DNA of 64,000 bases. Origin: Legionella sp. 515359. Lineage in GTDB: Bacteria; Pseudomonadota; Gammaproteobacteria; Legionellales; Legionellaceae. The stretch spans positions 1 to 64,000 of the forward strand of contig JAPCYN010000007.1 in the NCBI GenBank assembly GCA_025941565.1. The letters run 5' to 3'. The translations under genes were made by a program, and so were the position numbers. Under the pieces are notes generated by a model. That model saw nothing but the letters and a program-made list of their open reading frames with translations. It made no database searches and was not told where the DNA came from. Below are positions 1-9,414 of this stretch, in pieces (within the stretch, counting starts at the first letter, position 1; every line of letters starts with the position of its first letter).

Positions 1-33
1 GAATTCTTTGATGCAATGAAACGTCAAGAGTAA
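1..33 (+). CDS. rho: C-terminal end of transcription terminator Rho (partial)
   Basis: The window opens inside a reading frame that gives EFFDAMKRQE followed by TAA. Rho proteins of gammaproteobacteria end in a very similar stretch (a phenylalanine pair, then an Asp/Glu-Met-Met/Ala-Lys-Arg tail), so this is probably the last ten codons of rho. Only these codons are visible, so the call rests on the tail alone. A large hairpin repeat follows 30 bases downstream and may end the transcript. Confidence 0.6.
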   Translation, partial: EFFDAMKRQE

Positions 34-62
34 TAAGTATTCTAAGCATATTATTAAATAAT

Positions 63-148
63 GTAGCCTGGGTGAAGCAAAGCAGCGGATCCCGGGTTTT
101 TTAGTATAGACTTTCCCCGGGTTACGGCTGTGCCTTCACCCAGGCTAC
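63..148. repeat. Long inverted repeat, GTAGCCTGGG family (full copy)
   Basis: GTAGCCTGGGTGAAG at the left end is mirrored by CTTCACCCAGGCTAC at the right end, and an inner CCCGGG pair flanks a T-rich loop. It lies between the Rho tail and ubiD and could act as a terminator. Related full or partial copies lie elsewhere in the window (2537, 3036, 6150, 17050, 33856, 34373, 54162 and 59962), always outside genes. Confidence 0.85.
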
Positions 149-163
149 TCTAGGGGATTATTA

Positions 164-1633
164 ATGAAATACTCTGATCTAAGAGATTTTATTGCACAAC
201 TGGAATCACGTAATCTATTAAAACGCATCACCTATCCTGTATCGCCTCATCTTGAAATGACCGCAGTGAGTGATCGGGTGCTACGCTCTGGCGGACCCGC
301 GCTACTCTTTACCAATACTCCAAACCACCGTATGCCGGTTTTAACCAATTTGTTTGGTACGGTTGAGCGCGTGGCGATGGGAATGGGTGAAGAAAACATC
401 AGTGCATTGAGGGAAGTGGGTAAATTATTGGCCGCCTTAAAGGAACCGGATCCCCCCAAAGGATTTAAGGATGCCTTTAATAAACTCCCTTTGTTAAAAC
501 AGGCATTAAATATGGCACCAAAATATGTAAGTGGTGCAGAATGCCAAACTCATGTTTGGGAAAAAGATGAGGTGGATCTTACCGCCTTACCCATTCAAAC
601 CTGCTGGCCTAAGGATGCAGCTCCATTAATAACCTGGGGACTCGTAACCACTAAAGGACCTCATCAAACACGTGAAAATATGGGGATTTACCGACAGCAA
701 TTGTTAAATAAAAATCAATTGATTATGCGTTGGTTATCGCATCGAGGAGGTGCATTGGACTATCAAGCATGGCAAAAAGCGTATCCTGGGGAACGCTTTC
801 CAGTCGCAGTGACCTTAGGTGCAGATCCTGCAACCATACTTGCTGCAGTAACACCTGTGCCTGACACTTTGTCCGAATATGCTTTTGCTGGATTATTACG
901 AGGCCAACGTACTCGATTAACGCGGTGTGTTGGGAGTGAGCTGCATGTTCCGGCAAGTGCGGAAATTATTTTGGAAGGATACCTTGAGCCTGGAGTAGAG
1001 GCGCCCGAAGGGCCTTACGGGGATCACACCGGCTATTATAATGAAATACAATCTTTCCCGGTATTTACCGTGGAGCGGATTACTCATCGAGATGATCCCA
1101 TTTATCACAGTACCTATACTGGCCGACCACCTGATGAACCGGCTATTTTAGGTGTTGCGTTAAATGAAGTGTTTATTCCTTTGTTGCAAAAACAATTTCC
1201 TGAGATTGTTGATTTCTATTTGCCGCCAGAAGGATGTTCTTATCGTTTGGCTGTAGTTACAATGAAGAAACAGTATCCCGGGCACGCGAAGCGAATTATG
1301 ATGGCGGTATGGTCTTTTTTAAGACAATTCATGTACACCAAGTTTGTCATCGTTTGTGATGATGATATTGATGCGCGCAATTGGCAGGATGTAATTTGGG
1401 CAATGACTACGCGTATGGACCCAGCACGAGATACCGTTATGATGGAAAATACACCCATTGATTATTTGGATTTTGCCTCACCGGTTTCGGGTTTGGGTTC
1501 AAAAATAGGAATGGATGCAACCAATAAATGGCCTGGTGAGACACAAAGAGAATGGGGTGAGCCTATTGTGATGGATGAAGAGATCTTAAAAAAAGTTAAT
1601 GGCTATTGGTCTTCTCTGGGGTTGGATGAATGA
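164..1633 (+). CDS. ubiD: 3-octaprenyl-4-hydroxybenzoate decarboxylase UbiD
   Basis: This is a full-length UbiD-family decarboxylase of 489 residues, the usual size. The family uses prenylated FMN made by UbiX to remove the carboxylate from polyprenyl-4-hydroxybenzoate during ubiquinone synthesis. Recognisable stretches are ENMGIYR near residue 171, then [12 protein letters not shown] and the [16 protein letters not shown] region near residue 400. The start is preceded by AGGGG at good spacing. Its last four bases overlap the start of the flavin reductase, the same pair (ubiD-fre) seen in enteric bacteria, which supports cotranscription. Confidence 0.95.
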   Translation: MKYSDLRDFIAQLESRNLLKRITYPVSPHLEMTAVSDRVLRSGGPALLFTNTPNHRMPVLTNLFGTVERVAMGMGEENISALREVGKLLAALKEPDPPKGFKDAFNKLPLLKQALNMAPKYVSGAECQTHVWEKDEVDLTALPIQTCWPKDAAPLITWGLVTTKGPHQTRENMGIYRQQLLNKNQLIMRWLSHRGGALDYQAWQKAYPGERFPVAVTLGADPATILAAVTPVPDTLSEYAFAGLLRGQRTRLTRCVGSELHVPASAEIILEGYLEPGVEAPEGPYGDHTGYYNEIQSFPVFTVERITHRDDPIYHSTYTGRPPDEPAILGVALNEVFIPLLQKQFPEIVDFYLPPEGCSYRLAVVTMKKQYPGHAKRIMMAVWSFLRQFMYTKFVIVCDDDIDARNWQDVIWAMTTRMDPARDTVMMENTPIDYLDFASPVSGLGSKIGMDATNKWPGETQREWGEPIVMDEEILKKVNGYWSSLGLDE

Positions 1634-2325
1634 AAGAAAAAACGATTAAAGCACTTGTAGAAGACATTTCGCCGTTGACAGACAGTATTATACGCTTGAT
1701 ATTAACACCTGAAAAATACGTCGCTTATCAAGCAGGACAATATCTGCAAATTCTTTTTGGTGAAGAGGCGTTTAGTTATTCTATTGCTAATGCACCATTA
1801 GGTTCCCATAAATATGAGCTTCATATTCGCCATAGTTTGGAAAATCCTTACAATCAGCGATTGTTTTCCCATATAAAGGAGTATGGCTCGGTGAACATCC
1901 GCTTACCTTTTGGTGCGTGTTCGATCGAACATTTACATCCGCAACGCCCTATATTATTTATTGCTGGTGGTACAGGGTTTGCGCCTGTAAAAGCCATGAT
2001 TGAACAATTGTTATCTGTTTCTGATACCCGGCCTTTTGAGCTATTTTGGGGCGCACGGTTACAAAATGATTTATACATGGATGAAAAGGTAACGAGTTGG
2101 CAGACACATGTTAACCATTTTAACTATGTTTCTTCCGTCTCTGAAGACAATGCTGTGCCCCTTGTTTCGTTGGTACTTGCCAGACATCCACAGGATCTTG
2201 GCAAATGGCAAATCGTTATTAGTGGTCCTTTTGATATGGTGTATAGCACACGTGATGCATTAGTAAATAGTGGGGTCTCACCTGCCCATCTATTTTCAGA
2301 TGCATTTAGTTTTGAAGCAAAATAA
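1630..2325 (+). CDS. fre: NAD(P)H-flavin reductase (Fre-like)
   Basis: A 231-residue ferredoxin-reductase-fold protein with an N-terminal flavin-binding barrel (QAGQYLQI near residue 35, FSYSIANAP near residue 48) and a nucleotide-binding half starting with [15 protein letters not shown] near residue 110. It lacks an iron-sulfur domain, as expected for Fre. Family members reduce free flavins with NAD(P)H. The 4-bp overlap with ubiD suggests it supplies reduced flavin near ubiquinone synthesis, where UbiX needs FMN; that link is inference. A specialised oxidoreductase of the LuxG type cannot be excluded. Confidence 0.85.
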   Translation: MKEKTIKALVEDISPLTDSIIRLILTPEKYVAYQAGQYLQILFGEEAFSYSIANAPLGSHKYELHIRHSLENPYNQRLFSHIKEYGSVNIRLPFGACSIEHLHPQRPILFIAGGTGFAPVKAMIEQLLSVSDTRPFELFWGARLQNDLYMDEKVTSWQTHVNHFNYVSSVSEDNAVPLVSLVLARHPQDLGKWQIVISGPFDMVYSTRDALVNSGVSPAHLFSDAFSFEAK

Positions 2326-2336
2326 GGAAGCGTTTT

Positions 2337-2531
2337 ATGGAGACTTTATATCAAATTCTAGGTCTTATTGGTGCCGGGATGATCATTTTCATTTTATACC
2401 GCACGATAAAAGGAAGTCCGGGGCAATTTAGTAAAGAAAATTTGAATAAAAGTTTTTTTACTATGGGTGTTTTGGCACTGGTCCTGATTGGTTTTATTGC
2501 ACTCTTGATCTTAATTTTAAGGAATACGTAA
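2337..2531 (+). CDS. Small two-helix inner membrane protein, unknown function
   Basis: A 64-residue protein with two hydrophobic helices, about residues 4-22 and 42-62, joined by a short basic loop (TIKGSPGQFSKENLNK). It begins 11 bases after the flavin reductase and has a GGAAG ribosome site, so it is probably the last gene of the ubiD operon. No family function is recognised. A hairpin follows at once. Confidence 0.7.
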   Translation: METLYQILGLIGAGMIIFILYRTIKGSPGQFSKENLNKSFFTMGVLALVLIGFIALLILILRNT

Positions 2532-2536
2532 ACAAA

Positions 2537-2566
2537 AGCCTGGGTTCCGCTGTGCCGCCCCAGGCT
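2537..2566. terminator. Hairpin repeat between convergent genes
   Basis: AGCCTGGG pairs with CCCAGGCT across a GC-rich loop. It sits between the small membrane protein and the convergent hspQ gene, so it could end both transcripts, although no strong T-run follows. It is a short member of the GTAGCCTGGG family. Confidence 0.5.
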
Positions 2567-2589
2567 CCAAAACCCAGACATATTAGCGT

Positions 2590-2901
2590 TTAATGCTTGG
2601 GATTTGCATTACTGTAATGTCCTTCTTTTTCCTTTAAATAACAACCAATATGCGGATTGTTAATCGGCATTTGGCTGGTGTCCGCAATCAGCATGCATTC
2701 TTCAACATAGGTGATTTGGCTGCTGTCATCCACCAATAAACGATACCAAGGATTTCGCGTCGCAAATTCACGTTTATGTGCTTGTGGATTATAGTGTCCC
2801 GAAGCCTGAAATAAAGGATCAACATCCACTACGATTGCTCTGTAGCGGCTGTGTTTATGAATCACTAAATCTCCAATGTTAAATTGTGCAATTTTATTCA
2901 T
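2590..2901 (-). CDS. hspQ: Heat shock protein HspQ (YccV-like)
   Basis: A 103-residue protein matching the HspQ/YccV-like hemimethylated-DNA-binding family: FNIGDLVIHKHSRYRAIVVDVDP at the N-terminus, a central NPWYRLLVDD, then YVEECM. In enterobacteria HspQ modulates Lon-dependent protein turnover and was first noted for binding hemimethylated DNA near the origin. An AGAGG ribosome site precedes the start. It stands alone, convergent with the ubiD operon and separated by a hairpin from the coiled-coil gene behind it. Confidence 0.9.
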   Translation of the reverse strand: MNKIAQFNIGDLVIHKHSRYRAIVVDVDPLFQASGHYNPQAHKREFATRNPWYRLLVDDSSQITYVEECMLIADTSQMPINNPHIGCYLKEKEGHYSNANPKH

Positions 2902-3035
2902 ATAAGGCCTCTTAGTTGAGCATCTTGAACACTATATCGGTAGAAATAAATTAAGCTTGAAGGTTTTAGGAATTTGCACAGAGGAAAAATTAAGAATCAA
3001 TGAAGGAAGGCTTCCGTTGAATTGGAAATGGCACC

Positions 3036-3060
3036 GTAGCCTGCGCTTTGTACAGGCTAC
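3036..3060. terminator. Small GTAGCCTG hairpin
   Basis: GTAGCCTG and CAGGCTAC form an 8-bp stem around CGCTTTGTA. It lies just past the stop of the minus-strand coiled-coil gene and could end its transcript. It also fits the dispersed GTAGCCTGGG repeat family. Confidence 0.45.
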
Positions 3061-3075
3061 AGCTCATAGTTTGTA

Positions 3076-4767
3076 TTAGCCACCTAAGAAGGTTCTTATA
3101 TCTTCCAGGGCTTCATCAACAGGAGCTTCGATTTCTTTTTGTTTCGCTGTTTTGTCAAAGAAGAATGTGGCTCTTCCAGTTGTAGCTTTTGAATGAATTA
3201 ATTTGCCTATTGTAGCAAGGCTAAATACGATATTGGCAATAATTTCTGGCCAGGATAACTGTTCCTTCATCACATCATCTTGGCTGTGCAACCGCGCTTT
3301 AACTTTCATTTCAAATTTTTGATATGCTTCTGATCCTGGAATCTCATCCTGGTTTTGGTAGACAAATTGATCCACATCTTTTTTAAGATCTGCTGCAAGC
3401 TTATGGATTACCCCCTTTTCATGCTCGGGTAAGGTGTCAGCATAAACGTGTATCCCTGCAATTTTTTCATAGAGGTTCTCCATTTTCAGAGCATATGCTT
3501 CATGCTTACCTTTTTTTGCTTTAAAAGCCAAAAGTACCTTTTTTGCTTTTCCAGGGAGATCTTCTACTGCCTCAGGTTGTTCATCTGCATCCATTAACTT
3601 AGCTACAATTTTACTCAGAGTAGCTTGCATGTTGACGCCTGGAAATTTATTCATTTCCGTAGTAATTTTCTTTAGCACCGCTTCACTGCTTCCGGAATTC
3701 ACATAGGCTTTTAATAATCCATCATTTTCATTACCAATTACATCAATGAACTGGGTACGTGTGTCTTTATCGCCAGAAATAAATAGATCCTTGGCTTGAT
3801 AATATAACTGTTTGTTACGATCAGTGATGTACGTGTCCAGCAATCCTTTAAGTTCGGCCGCAAGGATTTCACGTTGCCTTCTTTTTCTTGTTTCTTCTTG
3901 CTGTCTTTCAAGATCATGTCGTCTTTCGATCTCTCTTTGTCTTTCCAGCTCTCTTTGTTGCTCTTTTTCTTGTTTTGTCAAAACCTCAATTTGCTGATTG
4001 AGTGCTTCCGCTTGAATTGTAAGTTCTTTAAGAGTAACGTTTTCTATTTGGGTTATCTGTTGGCCCAGTTGAACAACTTCCTCGGATAGTTTATCTTGCT
4101 CAATATAGTTATTATCGAGTTTACTTTGCAGTTTTTTTAATTCTCTTGTGGCTGAAGCAATGTCACTTAAATACCGCTCATCGGCAGCACAAGCAAACTC
4201 TTCACGTTCAATTCTTTTCCCAACAACTGCCGTTAGGTTTTGGTGATCGGTGCTTTCGTAAGTCCAAGAATATTTGCTTTTTTTCTCTTGGAGTATTTCC
4301 AGTAATAAGTCAAATCCTGTGTTTGCAGGATGGATCTTGCTAGGGATGTTTGATTCATTCGCAAGTTTTTCCAGTTCCGCACGGTTATATTTTTTAGAAC
4401 CCTTGTTCAGGTGTGATTGAACTTTGTTTAAAAAAACCAATAATTGTTGCGTCTTTTCAGGGTGAACCTTTTCTTTATACAAACGCTCTTCATTCGTTAA
4501 AATATCAAATTGCTCTTGGATATAGAGTAAGACTGCTTCTTTATCTTCTGTATTTAACTTTTCTGCTGAGCCAGCTTTTATGTTGGCTATTTTTAAAGCC
4601 GTAGGTATTTCCTGTTCGATGATGTCCTTATTTTTTTGATTAAGTGCTGCTACAGCCCGTTCTTTTTCGCTTTGTGCTTGCTGTAACTGTAATATTTTTT
4701 CCCGTTGAATGTCGATTTGTTTTTGATTTTCCTCAAGCTGGCGGATTAACTCTTCTTTACTTCTCAT
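3076..4767 (-). CDS. Large coiled-coil protein, candidate Dot/Icm effector
   Basis: A 563-residue protein with no catalytic domain that I recognise. Residues 1-50 and about 200-310 are strongly heptad-like and rich in Glu, Gln, Arg and Lys, including an Arg/Glu-rich segment near residues 270-295. Residues 310-500 look helical and globular. Near residue 510 there is a short hydrophobic stretch (IIANIVFSLATIGKLI), and the tail is acidic (EIEAPVDEALEDI). No signal peptide is visible. Long coiled coils, solitary position and an acidic C-terminus are common in Legionella effectors, so that role is plausible but unproven. A cytoskeletal or structural protein is the alternative. Confidence 0.75.
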   Translation of the reverse strand: MRSKEELIRQLEENQKQIDIQREKILQLQQAQSEKERAVAALNQKNKDIIEQEIPTALKIANIKAGSAEKLNTEDKEAVLLYIQEQFDILTNEERLYKEKVHPEKTQQLLVFLNKVQSHLNKGSKKYNRAELEKLANESNIPSKIHPANTGFDLLLEILQEKKSKYSWTYESTDHQNLTAVVGKRIEREEFACAADERYLSDIASATRELKKLQSKLDNNYIEQDKLSEEVVQLGQQITQIENVTLKELTIQAEALNQQIEVLTKQEKEQQRELERQREIERRHDLERQQEETRKRRQREILAAELKGLLDTYITDRNKQLYYQAKDLFISGDKDTRTQFIDVIGNENDGLLKAYVNSGSSEAVLKKITTEMNKFPGVNMQATLSKIVAKLMDADEQPEAVEDLPGKAKKVLLAFKAKKGKHEAYALKMENLYEKIAGIHVYADTLPEHEKGVIHKLAADLKKDVDQFVYQNQDEIPGSEAYQKFEMKVKARLHSQDDVMKEQLSWPEIIANIVFSLATIGKLIHSKATTGRATFFFDKTAKQKEIEAPVDEALEDIRTFLGG

Positions 4768-4805
4768 TTTTTACATCTCACATCTAAATAGCTAAAAAAG
4801 AGAGC

Positions 4806-4834
4806 ATTATAAACGATATTGATTGGCGATTAAA
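4806..4834 (-). promoter_or_regulatory. Possible sigma70 promoter of the coiled-coil gene
   Basis: On the minus strand a perfect -10 box TATAAT (4806-4811) lies about 40 bases before the start codon of the coiled-coil gene. A weak -35 candidate, TTTAAT, lies 17 bases further upstream. The -10 is convincing and the -35 is poor. Confidence 0.35.
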
Positions 4835-4874
4835 TGAGCACTTCGTGTATTTTGTAAGAAAACCTAAAAAGAGG

Positions 4875-5564
4875 TTAAATAAAATAAATGGCTAAAATAA
4901 TCCCTGCTTCATAAAGAAAACAAAGTGGCACAGCGAGCATAATTTGAGAAAAAACATCAGGCGGGGTGAGTAACATCCCTACAATAAAAGCGCCAACAAT
5001 CACATAGGGTCTGATTTTTTTTAGTGTCATCACTTCAATGAGTTTCAAGCGTACCAGGACAAAACAAATCAAGGGTATTTGAAAGCAAAACCCAAAGATC
5101 ATCAGCATTCTGGTGATAAAATCCAAAGCATAGGCCATGTCGGGCATATAGCGCACTCCTTTAGGTAAGGCGTGTGCAAAAAAGTGGAACATGAATGGCA
5201 AAACCAGATAAAAGCAAAACAAAACCCCGGCAAGAAAAAGTAAGAGACTGAAGATTAGGGCAATGCGTAGAGTGGTTTGTTCTCTTTGATAAAGGCCGGG
5301 ACTGACAAAACGCCAAAGTTGAAATAAAGCAAAAGGAGCGCTCAATAACATGGCTGCATCCGCCGCAAGTTTTAGTGGCGTGAATATTGGGGATGTGACC
5401 TGGGTAGCAATTAAACCTTCTGGAGCTGAAAGCGTATGGAGTAACGGACTAACCAATGCCTGGTATAAGTTATTAGCCAGAAAAAAGAAGATAAAAAATA
5501 AGCTGCCAAACCAAATTAGGGTTTGTAATCCACGGCGGCGTAGTTCTAAAAGGTGATTTAACAT
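4875..5564 (-). CDS. tatC: Twin-arginine translocase subunit TatC
   Basis: A 229-residue polytopic protein with about six transmembrane helices, the size and topology of TatC. It shows the N-terminal HLLELRRR motif (family HLxELRxR), an FxLWRFVSPGLY loop near residue 83, and the LTPPDVFSQ motif near residue 200. TatC binds twin-arginine signal peptides and forms the core of the translocase. It is not next to tatAB, which sit about 15 kb away behind ubiB. Here it follows panD by 66 bases on the same strand. Confidence 0.95.
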   Translation of the reverse strand: MLNHLLELRRRGLQTLIWFGSLFFIFFFLANNLYQALVSPLLHTLSAPEGLIATQVTSPIFTPLKLAADAAMLLSAPFALFQLWRFVSPGLYQREQTTLRIALIFSLLLFLAGVLFCFYLVLPFMFHFFAHALPKGVRYMPDMAYALDFITRMLMIFGFCFQIPLICFVLVRLKLIEVMTLKKIRPYVIVGAFIVGMLLTPPDVFSQIMLAVPLCFLYEAGIILAIYFI

Positions 5565-5629
5565 GGGATCTTTATTGAATAGAATAAAACGTTCATCCTG
5601 CCCCTCCCCAAACAGGGAGAGGGACGTTC

Positions 5630-6040
5630 TTAAGCTTCGGCAAGCTCGTTCATTTCGTTGCTTTTAATTCCGATTTTCTCCGGCCGGATTTCTCTTAAAC
5701 GATTAAACTGATCAACAAAAACCACCGTAGGAACGAGGTTTGCACAGTCTTCTTCCAATACTTGGGTAAAGGAGGCAATGATGATTAAATCCCCAGGGGT
5801 TACCAAATGTGCCGCGGCTCCATTAACGCAAATTTCAGTAGAGCCTGGTTTACCCGTGATGGCATAAGTCTCAAATCGAGTGCCTGCTGTGATGTTCCAG
5901 ACATTGACTGCTTCGTAAGGTAATATGTTTGCCGCCTTAAGCAGTTCTGGAGAAATCGTGATGCTTCCTTCATAGTCCAAATCGGCTTCAGTGACACAAG
6001 CACGATGAATTTTGGATTTTAACATTTTTCTGTAAGCCAT
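5630..6040 (-). CDS. panD: Aspartate 1-decarboxylase PanD
   Basis: A pyruvoyl-dependent decarboxylase that makes beta-alanine from aspartate for pantothenate and CoA. The self-cleavage site is visible as Gly-Ser in DLDYEGSITI, and the conserved lysine is in KSKIHRACVT. Starting at the ATG at 6040 gives 136 residues beginning MAYRKMLKSK, with AGGA upstream at good spacing. An in-frame ATG seven codons earlier (6061) has no clear ribosome site. The C-terminal extension after residue 115 is a little longer than in E. coli. Confidence 0.94.
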   Translation of the reverse strand: MAYRKMLKSKIHRACVTEADLDYEGSITISPELLKAANILPYEAVNVWNITAGTRFETYAITGKPGSTEICVNGAAAHLVTPGDLIIIASFTQVLEEDCANLVPTVVFVDQFNRLREIRPEKIGIKSNEMNELAEA

Positions 6041-6232
6041 GGTGATCCTAGCCTTGTTCATAGTGGCCGAATTTTACACCAAATTTTGAAGTTTGTGCTA
6101 TATAAATTTGTCGATTGGATGCGAAGCATATCGTGACCCATAGTGGAAAACCGGGATCTTCTTCGCTTTATCCAGGCTACTTTTTATTGATGATGCGCGT
6201 TATAATTGACTTTTACTTTATGGGGATTAATG

Positions 6233-7003
6233 GTGAGGCATAGCCCACGCAAGCGTTTTGGCCAGAATTTTCTGCAAAACCGACATATTATCGATGACAT
6301 TGTAGGCGTAATTAATCCGCAAGCAAGCGATAATATGCTGGAAATTGGCCCAGGCTTGGGCGCTTTAACTGCGCCATTGCTGCGCCGTTTAAATCGTTTG
6401 ACAGCAGTTGAAATCGATACCGATTTACAAAAATATCTTGCAGAACTGCCCATTGCCCAGGGTAAATTGCATTTGATTGCTGCTGATGCGCTAACTCTTG
6501 ATTACAGCCAATTTGGTCCTCAATTACGTGTGGTAGGGAATTTACCTTATAATATTTCCACACCTCTGCTAATCCATTTATTGAATTTTACCTCGTGTAT
6601 TGAAGACATGCATTTCATGTTGCAAAAAGAAGTTGTGGCACGTATGGCCGCACAACCCGGTAGTAAAGCCTATGGGCGATTAACGGTGATGCTGCAATAC
6701 CATTGTGCTGTGGAGTATTTGTTTGATGTTCCTCCAGAAGCTTTTGATCCACAGCCCAAAGTCGATTCAGCGGTGGTGCGTCTTGTACCCCATCGCGTTT
6801 CTCCCTTTGAAAAAGTTTCGGTAGTGCAGTTGGAGCGCCTGGTGGCTAGTGCATTTGCCATGCGTCGTAAAACGCTTAATAACAATTTAAAGGGAATAAT
6901 AACTGTTGAGCAATTGTACACTTTAGGTATTGATGGAAGTAAACGACCGGAACAGATTTCTATTGCGGAATATGTCCAACTAGCGAAATTTATTTCCAAT
7001 TAG
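6233..7003 (+). CDS. rsmA: 16S rRNA dimethyladenosine transferase RsmA (KsgA)
   Basis: This methyltransferase dimethylates the two adjacent adenosines near the 3' end of 16S rRNA late in 30S assembly. It shows RKRFGQNFL at the N-terminus, the SAM loop [11 protein letters not shown], motif [16 protein letters not shown], and the C-terminal [10 protein letters not shown]. The GTG at 6233 lies six bases after GGGGA and is the likely start (256 residues); ATG at 6230 is the alternative. It heads a plus-strand run with the TraI_2-like gene and apaH. Confidence 0.94.
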   Translation: MRHSPRKRFGQNFLQNRHIIDDIVGVINPQASDNMLEIGPGLGALTAPLLRRLNRLTAVEIDTDLQKYLAELPIAQGKLHLIAADALTLDYSQFGPQLRVVGNLPYNISTPLLIHLLNFTSCIEDMHFMLQKEVVARMAAQPGSKAYGRLTVMLQYHCAVEYLFDVPPEAFDPQPKVDSAVVRLVPHRVSPFEKVSVVQLERLVASAFAMRRKTLNNNLKGIITVEQLYTLGIDGSKRPEQISIAEYVQLAKFISN

Positions 7004-7056
7004 TGTAAAATTAATCATCAGGGATATATTTTTCAATTTGGAGTGATTAAATTATT

Positions 7057-8409
7057 ATGGAGATGGCCTTGTTTCATCGTCAACGTCAACGTAAAGGTTC
7101 CTTGCCTACCCAAGGTAAATCTTTAAAAGATTTAACGCGCATCGTCAATGCTAATCTTTTTTTGTCGGAAGACAAGAGACAGACATTGCTGAAAAAGATG
7201 AGAATGTTATCCGGTTTAGAATCGGCGCGGTATGATAGCTTATGCGGCATTCTTATCGATAATTTAGTGCACTATTGCCAAAATTTACCCGAGACGGCAA
7301 ACAGTTATTATTCGCAGCAAGGCGGCTTAGTGGATCATGCGCTGAATCGTACGGAAGCGGCGTTGAGCCTTTTTCAGGAATTTATGGTACAGGATCAGCC
7401 CGAATTATTATCCGAAGAACAAAAGCTTTGGCAATATGCTCTTTTTTCAGCTGCAATTCTTCAAGGTATCGGCAAGTTATTTGTTGATTACCGTGTGAGT
7501 TTTTATGATACAAATGGCCAATTTTTAAAAGAATGGAATCCTTTGCTTGAGAGTATGACCAGTACGGGGATTTATTACTTTTACGAGTTTCAAAAAGAAC
7601 CTGAAATTGAATTTCGACGTCGCCTGAATTTATTGTTGGCAAGAGCAATAATGCCAGGCAGTGGTTTTGCCTGGATAGCTTCTAATTCTGACGTTCTCGC
7701 AGTATGGCTCGCATTATTAAATGAAGATGAGCGTTCTGCCGGTACTTTAGGTGCTATATTAATTCGTGCGGAAGCAATTGCGATTCAGCGTTATTTACTT
7801 GAATTTATGACGAGAGGTACTGCAGCAGCTTATAGTGGTGGCCGTTATCGTGGGGGTACTTTTTCTGGTGGTCAGCCGGAAACCTTATTAGAGAAGGAAC
7901 AGGCTGTAGGCATGGAATTTATCCAATGGATGATTAAGGCTTTGGATGATGGCAAGATTATGATTAATAAAGCCCCCTTATTTATGGTACCTGGGGGCAT
8001 GTTGATGTGTGCGGAAATGTTTCAATTATTTGTTCGCGAACATCCTGAGTATAAAAATTGGCAAGCGGCACAAAATGGATTTTTATCTTTAGGCCTGCAT
8101 AACCGTGCTGCTGATGGTGGTGTGCTCAGTCGATTTGAGACAAAAAACCAAATGGAGACTGGAATTGTATTTTCCAAATATGCCCTGGCTTTACCTGAGT
8201 CAGTAAAAGTGGTTCACGCAAGTACAGGAAAAGTTGAGTCCATGTCGGCAACGGAATTGATTCATAAAGCCCAATTTAACAGTCAGTTTACCCAGCAGCA
8301 CAACATTGGTTTAGCGAACTCGTTGCAGAAATTGGATGCAACTGGGAAATGGCAAGTGATTGAAAACGAAGGGAGTGCACCAAGACCAGGAGCAAAACAC
8401 GGTGCCTGA
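7057..8409 (+). CDS. TraI_2-like (HD-fold) domain protein
   Basis: A 450-residue cytosolic protein. Residues about 65-260 resemble the TraI_2 domain seen in proteins of integrating conjugative elements: [15 protein letters not shown] near residue 90 matches its Gly-Gly-Leu-x-Asp-His core, followed by [14 protein letters not shown]. Residues 285-400 form a second conserved-looking part. No relaxase or helicase motif is present. It sits between rsmA and apaH, 53 bases after the first and overlapping the second by 8 bases, so it is part of a housekeeping run rather than a mobile element. Its function is unknown; nucleotide hydrolysis is possible from the HD-like motif. Confidence 0.65.
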   Translation: MEMALFHRQRQRKGSLPTQGKSLKDLTRIVNANLFLSEDKRQTLLKKMRMLSGLESARYDSLCGILIDNLVHYCQNLPETANSYYSQQGGLVDHALNRTEAALSLFQEFMVQDQPELLSEEQKLWQYALFSAAILQGIGKLFVDYRVSFYDTNGQFLKEWNPLLESMTSTGIYYFYEFQKEPEIEFRRRLNLLLARAIMPGSGFAWIASNSDVLAVWLALLNEDERSAGTLGAILIRAEAIAIQRYLLEFMTRGTAAAYSGGRYRGGTFSGGQPETLLEKEQAVGMEFIQWMIKALDDGKIMINKAPLFMVPGGMLMCAEMFQLFVREHPEYKNWQAAQNGFLSLGLHNRAADGGVLSRFETKNQMETGIVFSKYALALPESVKVVHASTGKVESMSATELIHKAQFNSQFTQQHNIGLANSLQKLDATGKWQVIENEGSAPRPGAKHGA

Positions 8410-9217
8410 TTATGCAATTGGTGATGTGCAGGGGTGTTACGAGCCTTTGCAGCGTCTATTGGAATTAATCGATTTTGATGATAAAGCCGATCGTTTATGG
8501 TTTGTTGGTGATCTGGTAAATCGTGGTCCTGAATCTCTAGCCGTCTTGCGTTTTGTCAGTTCTTTACCCGTTGCACCAAGGGTGACTTTAGGCAATCATG
8601 ATTTACATCTGTTAGCTTCGTTATTTGGTGATAAGCCGTGGAAAGGGCATGATGATACCTTGCTGGAGGTGCTGCATGCTGTTGATGGTGAGGTTCTAGG
8701 ACACTGGTTAAGGAAGCAATCCATTTTGTATCACTCACCAGAACTTAATGTGGTGATGTGTCATGCTGGAATTTGCCCTTTATGGGATTTGCCACAGGCA
8801 ATGCAATTTGCTCAAGAGCTTGAAGAAGTGCTTGCAGGTGATAATTACCGTGACTTTTTATCGCATTTATATGGTAATCAGCCGGATAGATGGTCTGATG
8901 AATTCAGCGGGATGGACAGACTGCGGATGATTACTAATTATTACACGCGCATGCGTTTTTGCGATGCGCAAGGACGACTCGAATTGGGTTATAAAGGAAC
9001 TATTGCTCAAGCGCCGGCAAATCTTTATCCTTGGTATGAAGTACCGAATCGTAAAGAAATTGATGTGGATATTGTTTTTGGGCATTGGGCTGCTTTAATG
9101 GGGGAATGTCCCCATCCAAAAATTCATGCAATAGATACCGGATGTCTGTGGGGTGGCCAATTAACTGCGTTGCGCTTGCAGGATATGCAGCGATTTGCGG
9201 TCTGGAACAAAAAATGA
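8402..9217 (+). CDS. apaH: Diadenosine tetraphosphatase ApaH
   Basis: A symmetrical Ap4A hydrolase of the calcineurin-like phosphatase fold. The metal-binding motifs are in order: [27 protein letters not shown] and MCHAGICP. The reading frame extends further upstream, but the GTG at 8402, after AGGAG, gives [11 protein letters not shown] at the N-terminus and fits the family's length (271 residues). It overlaps the stop of the preceding gene. In E. coli apaH also follows rsmA (ksgA), so the order is conserved apart from the inserted gene. Confidence 0.94.
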   Translation: MPDYAIGDVQGCYEPLQRLLELIDFDDKADRLWFVGDLVNRGPESLAVLRFVSSLPVAPRVTLGNHDLHLLASLFGDKPWKGHDDTLLEVLHAVDGEVLGHWLRKQSILYHSPELNVVMCHAGICPLWDLPQAMQFAQELEEVLAGDNYRDFLSHLYGNQPDRWSDEFSGMDRLRMITNYYTRMRFCDAQGRLELGYKGTIAQAPANLYPWYEVPNRKEIDVDIVFGHWAALMGECPHPKIHAIDTGCLWGGQLTALRLQDMQRFAVWNKK

Positions 9218-9329
9218 TGTTACTAAAAAAATTTAACTCCATACGTGTATCCTACATACCATGGCATGTTTTTGAGAGCCTGAAAGATATAAAAGCTTTG
9301 TTTTTTTGTCACTGCTTATCGCCACACCT

Positions 9330-9403
9330 CGTCCCGCGGCTTGTCCGCGGGGTCCAGTGTTTTAGGGCAGATCTTCTGGATCCCGCGGACAAGCCGCGGG
9401 GCG
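9330..9403. repeat. Large nested palindromic repeat (CCGCGG-rich)
   Basis: Two 28-base arms (9330-9357 and 9376-9403) are reverse complements with two mismatches, around an 18-base loop. Each arm also holds its own palindrome, CCGCGG-ACAAG-CCGCGG or its complement. The GC content is far above that of the flanking sequence. A related fragment, CGTCCCGCGGACAAGC, occurs near 47237. It lies between apaH and the TolC-like gene and is open in the frame of the latter. Confidence 0.85.
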
Positions 9404-9414
9404 TAGGCACCGAT

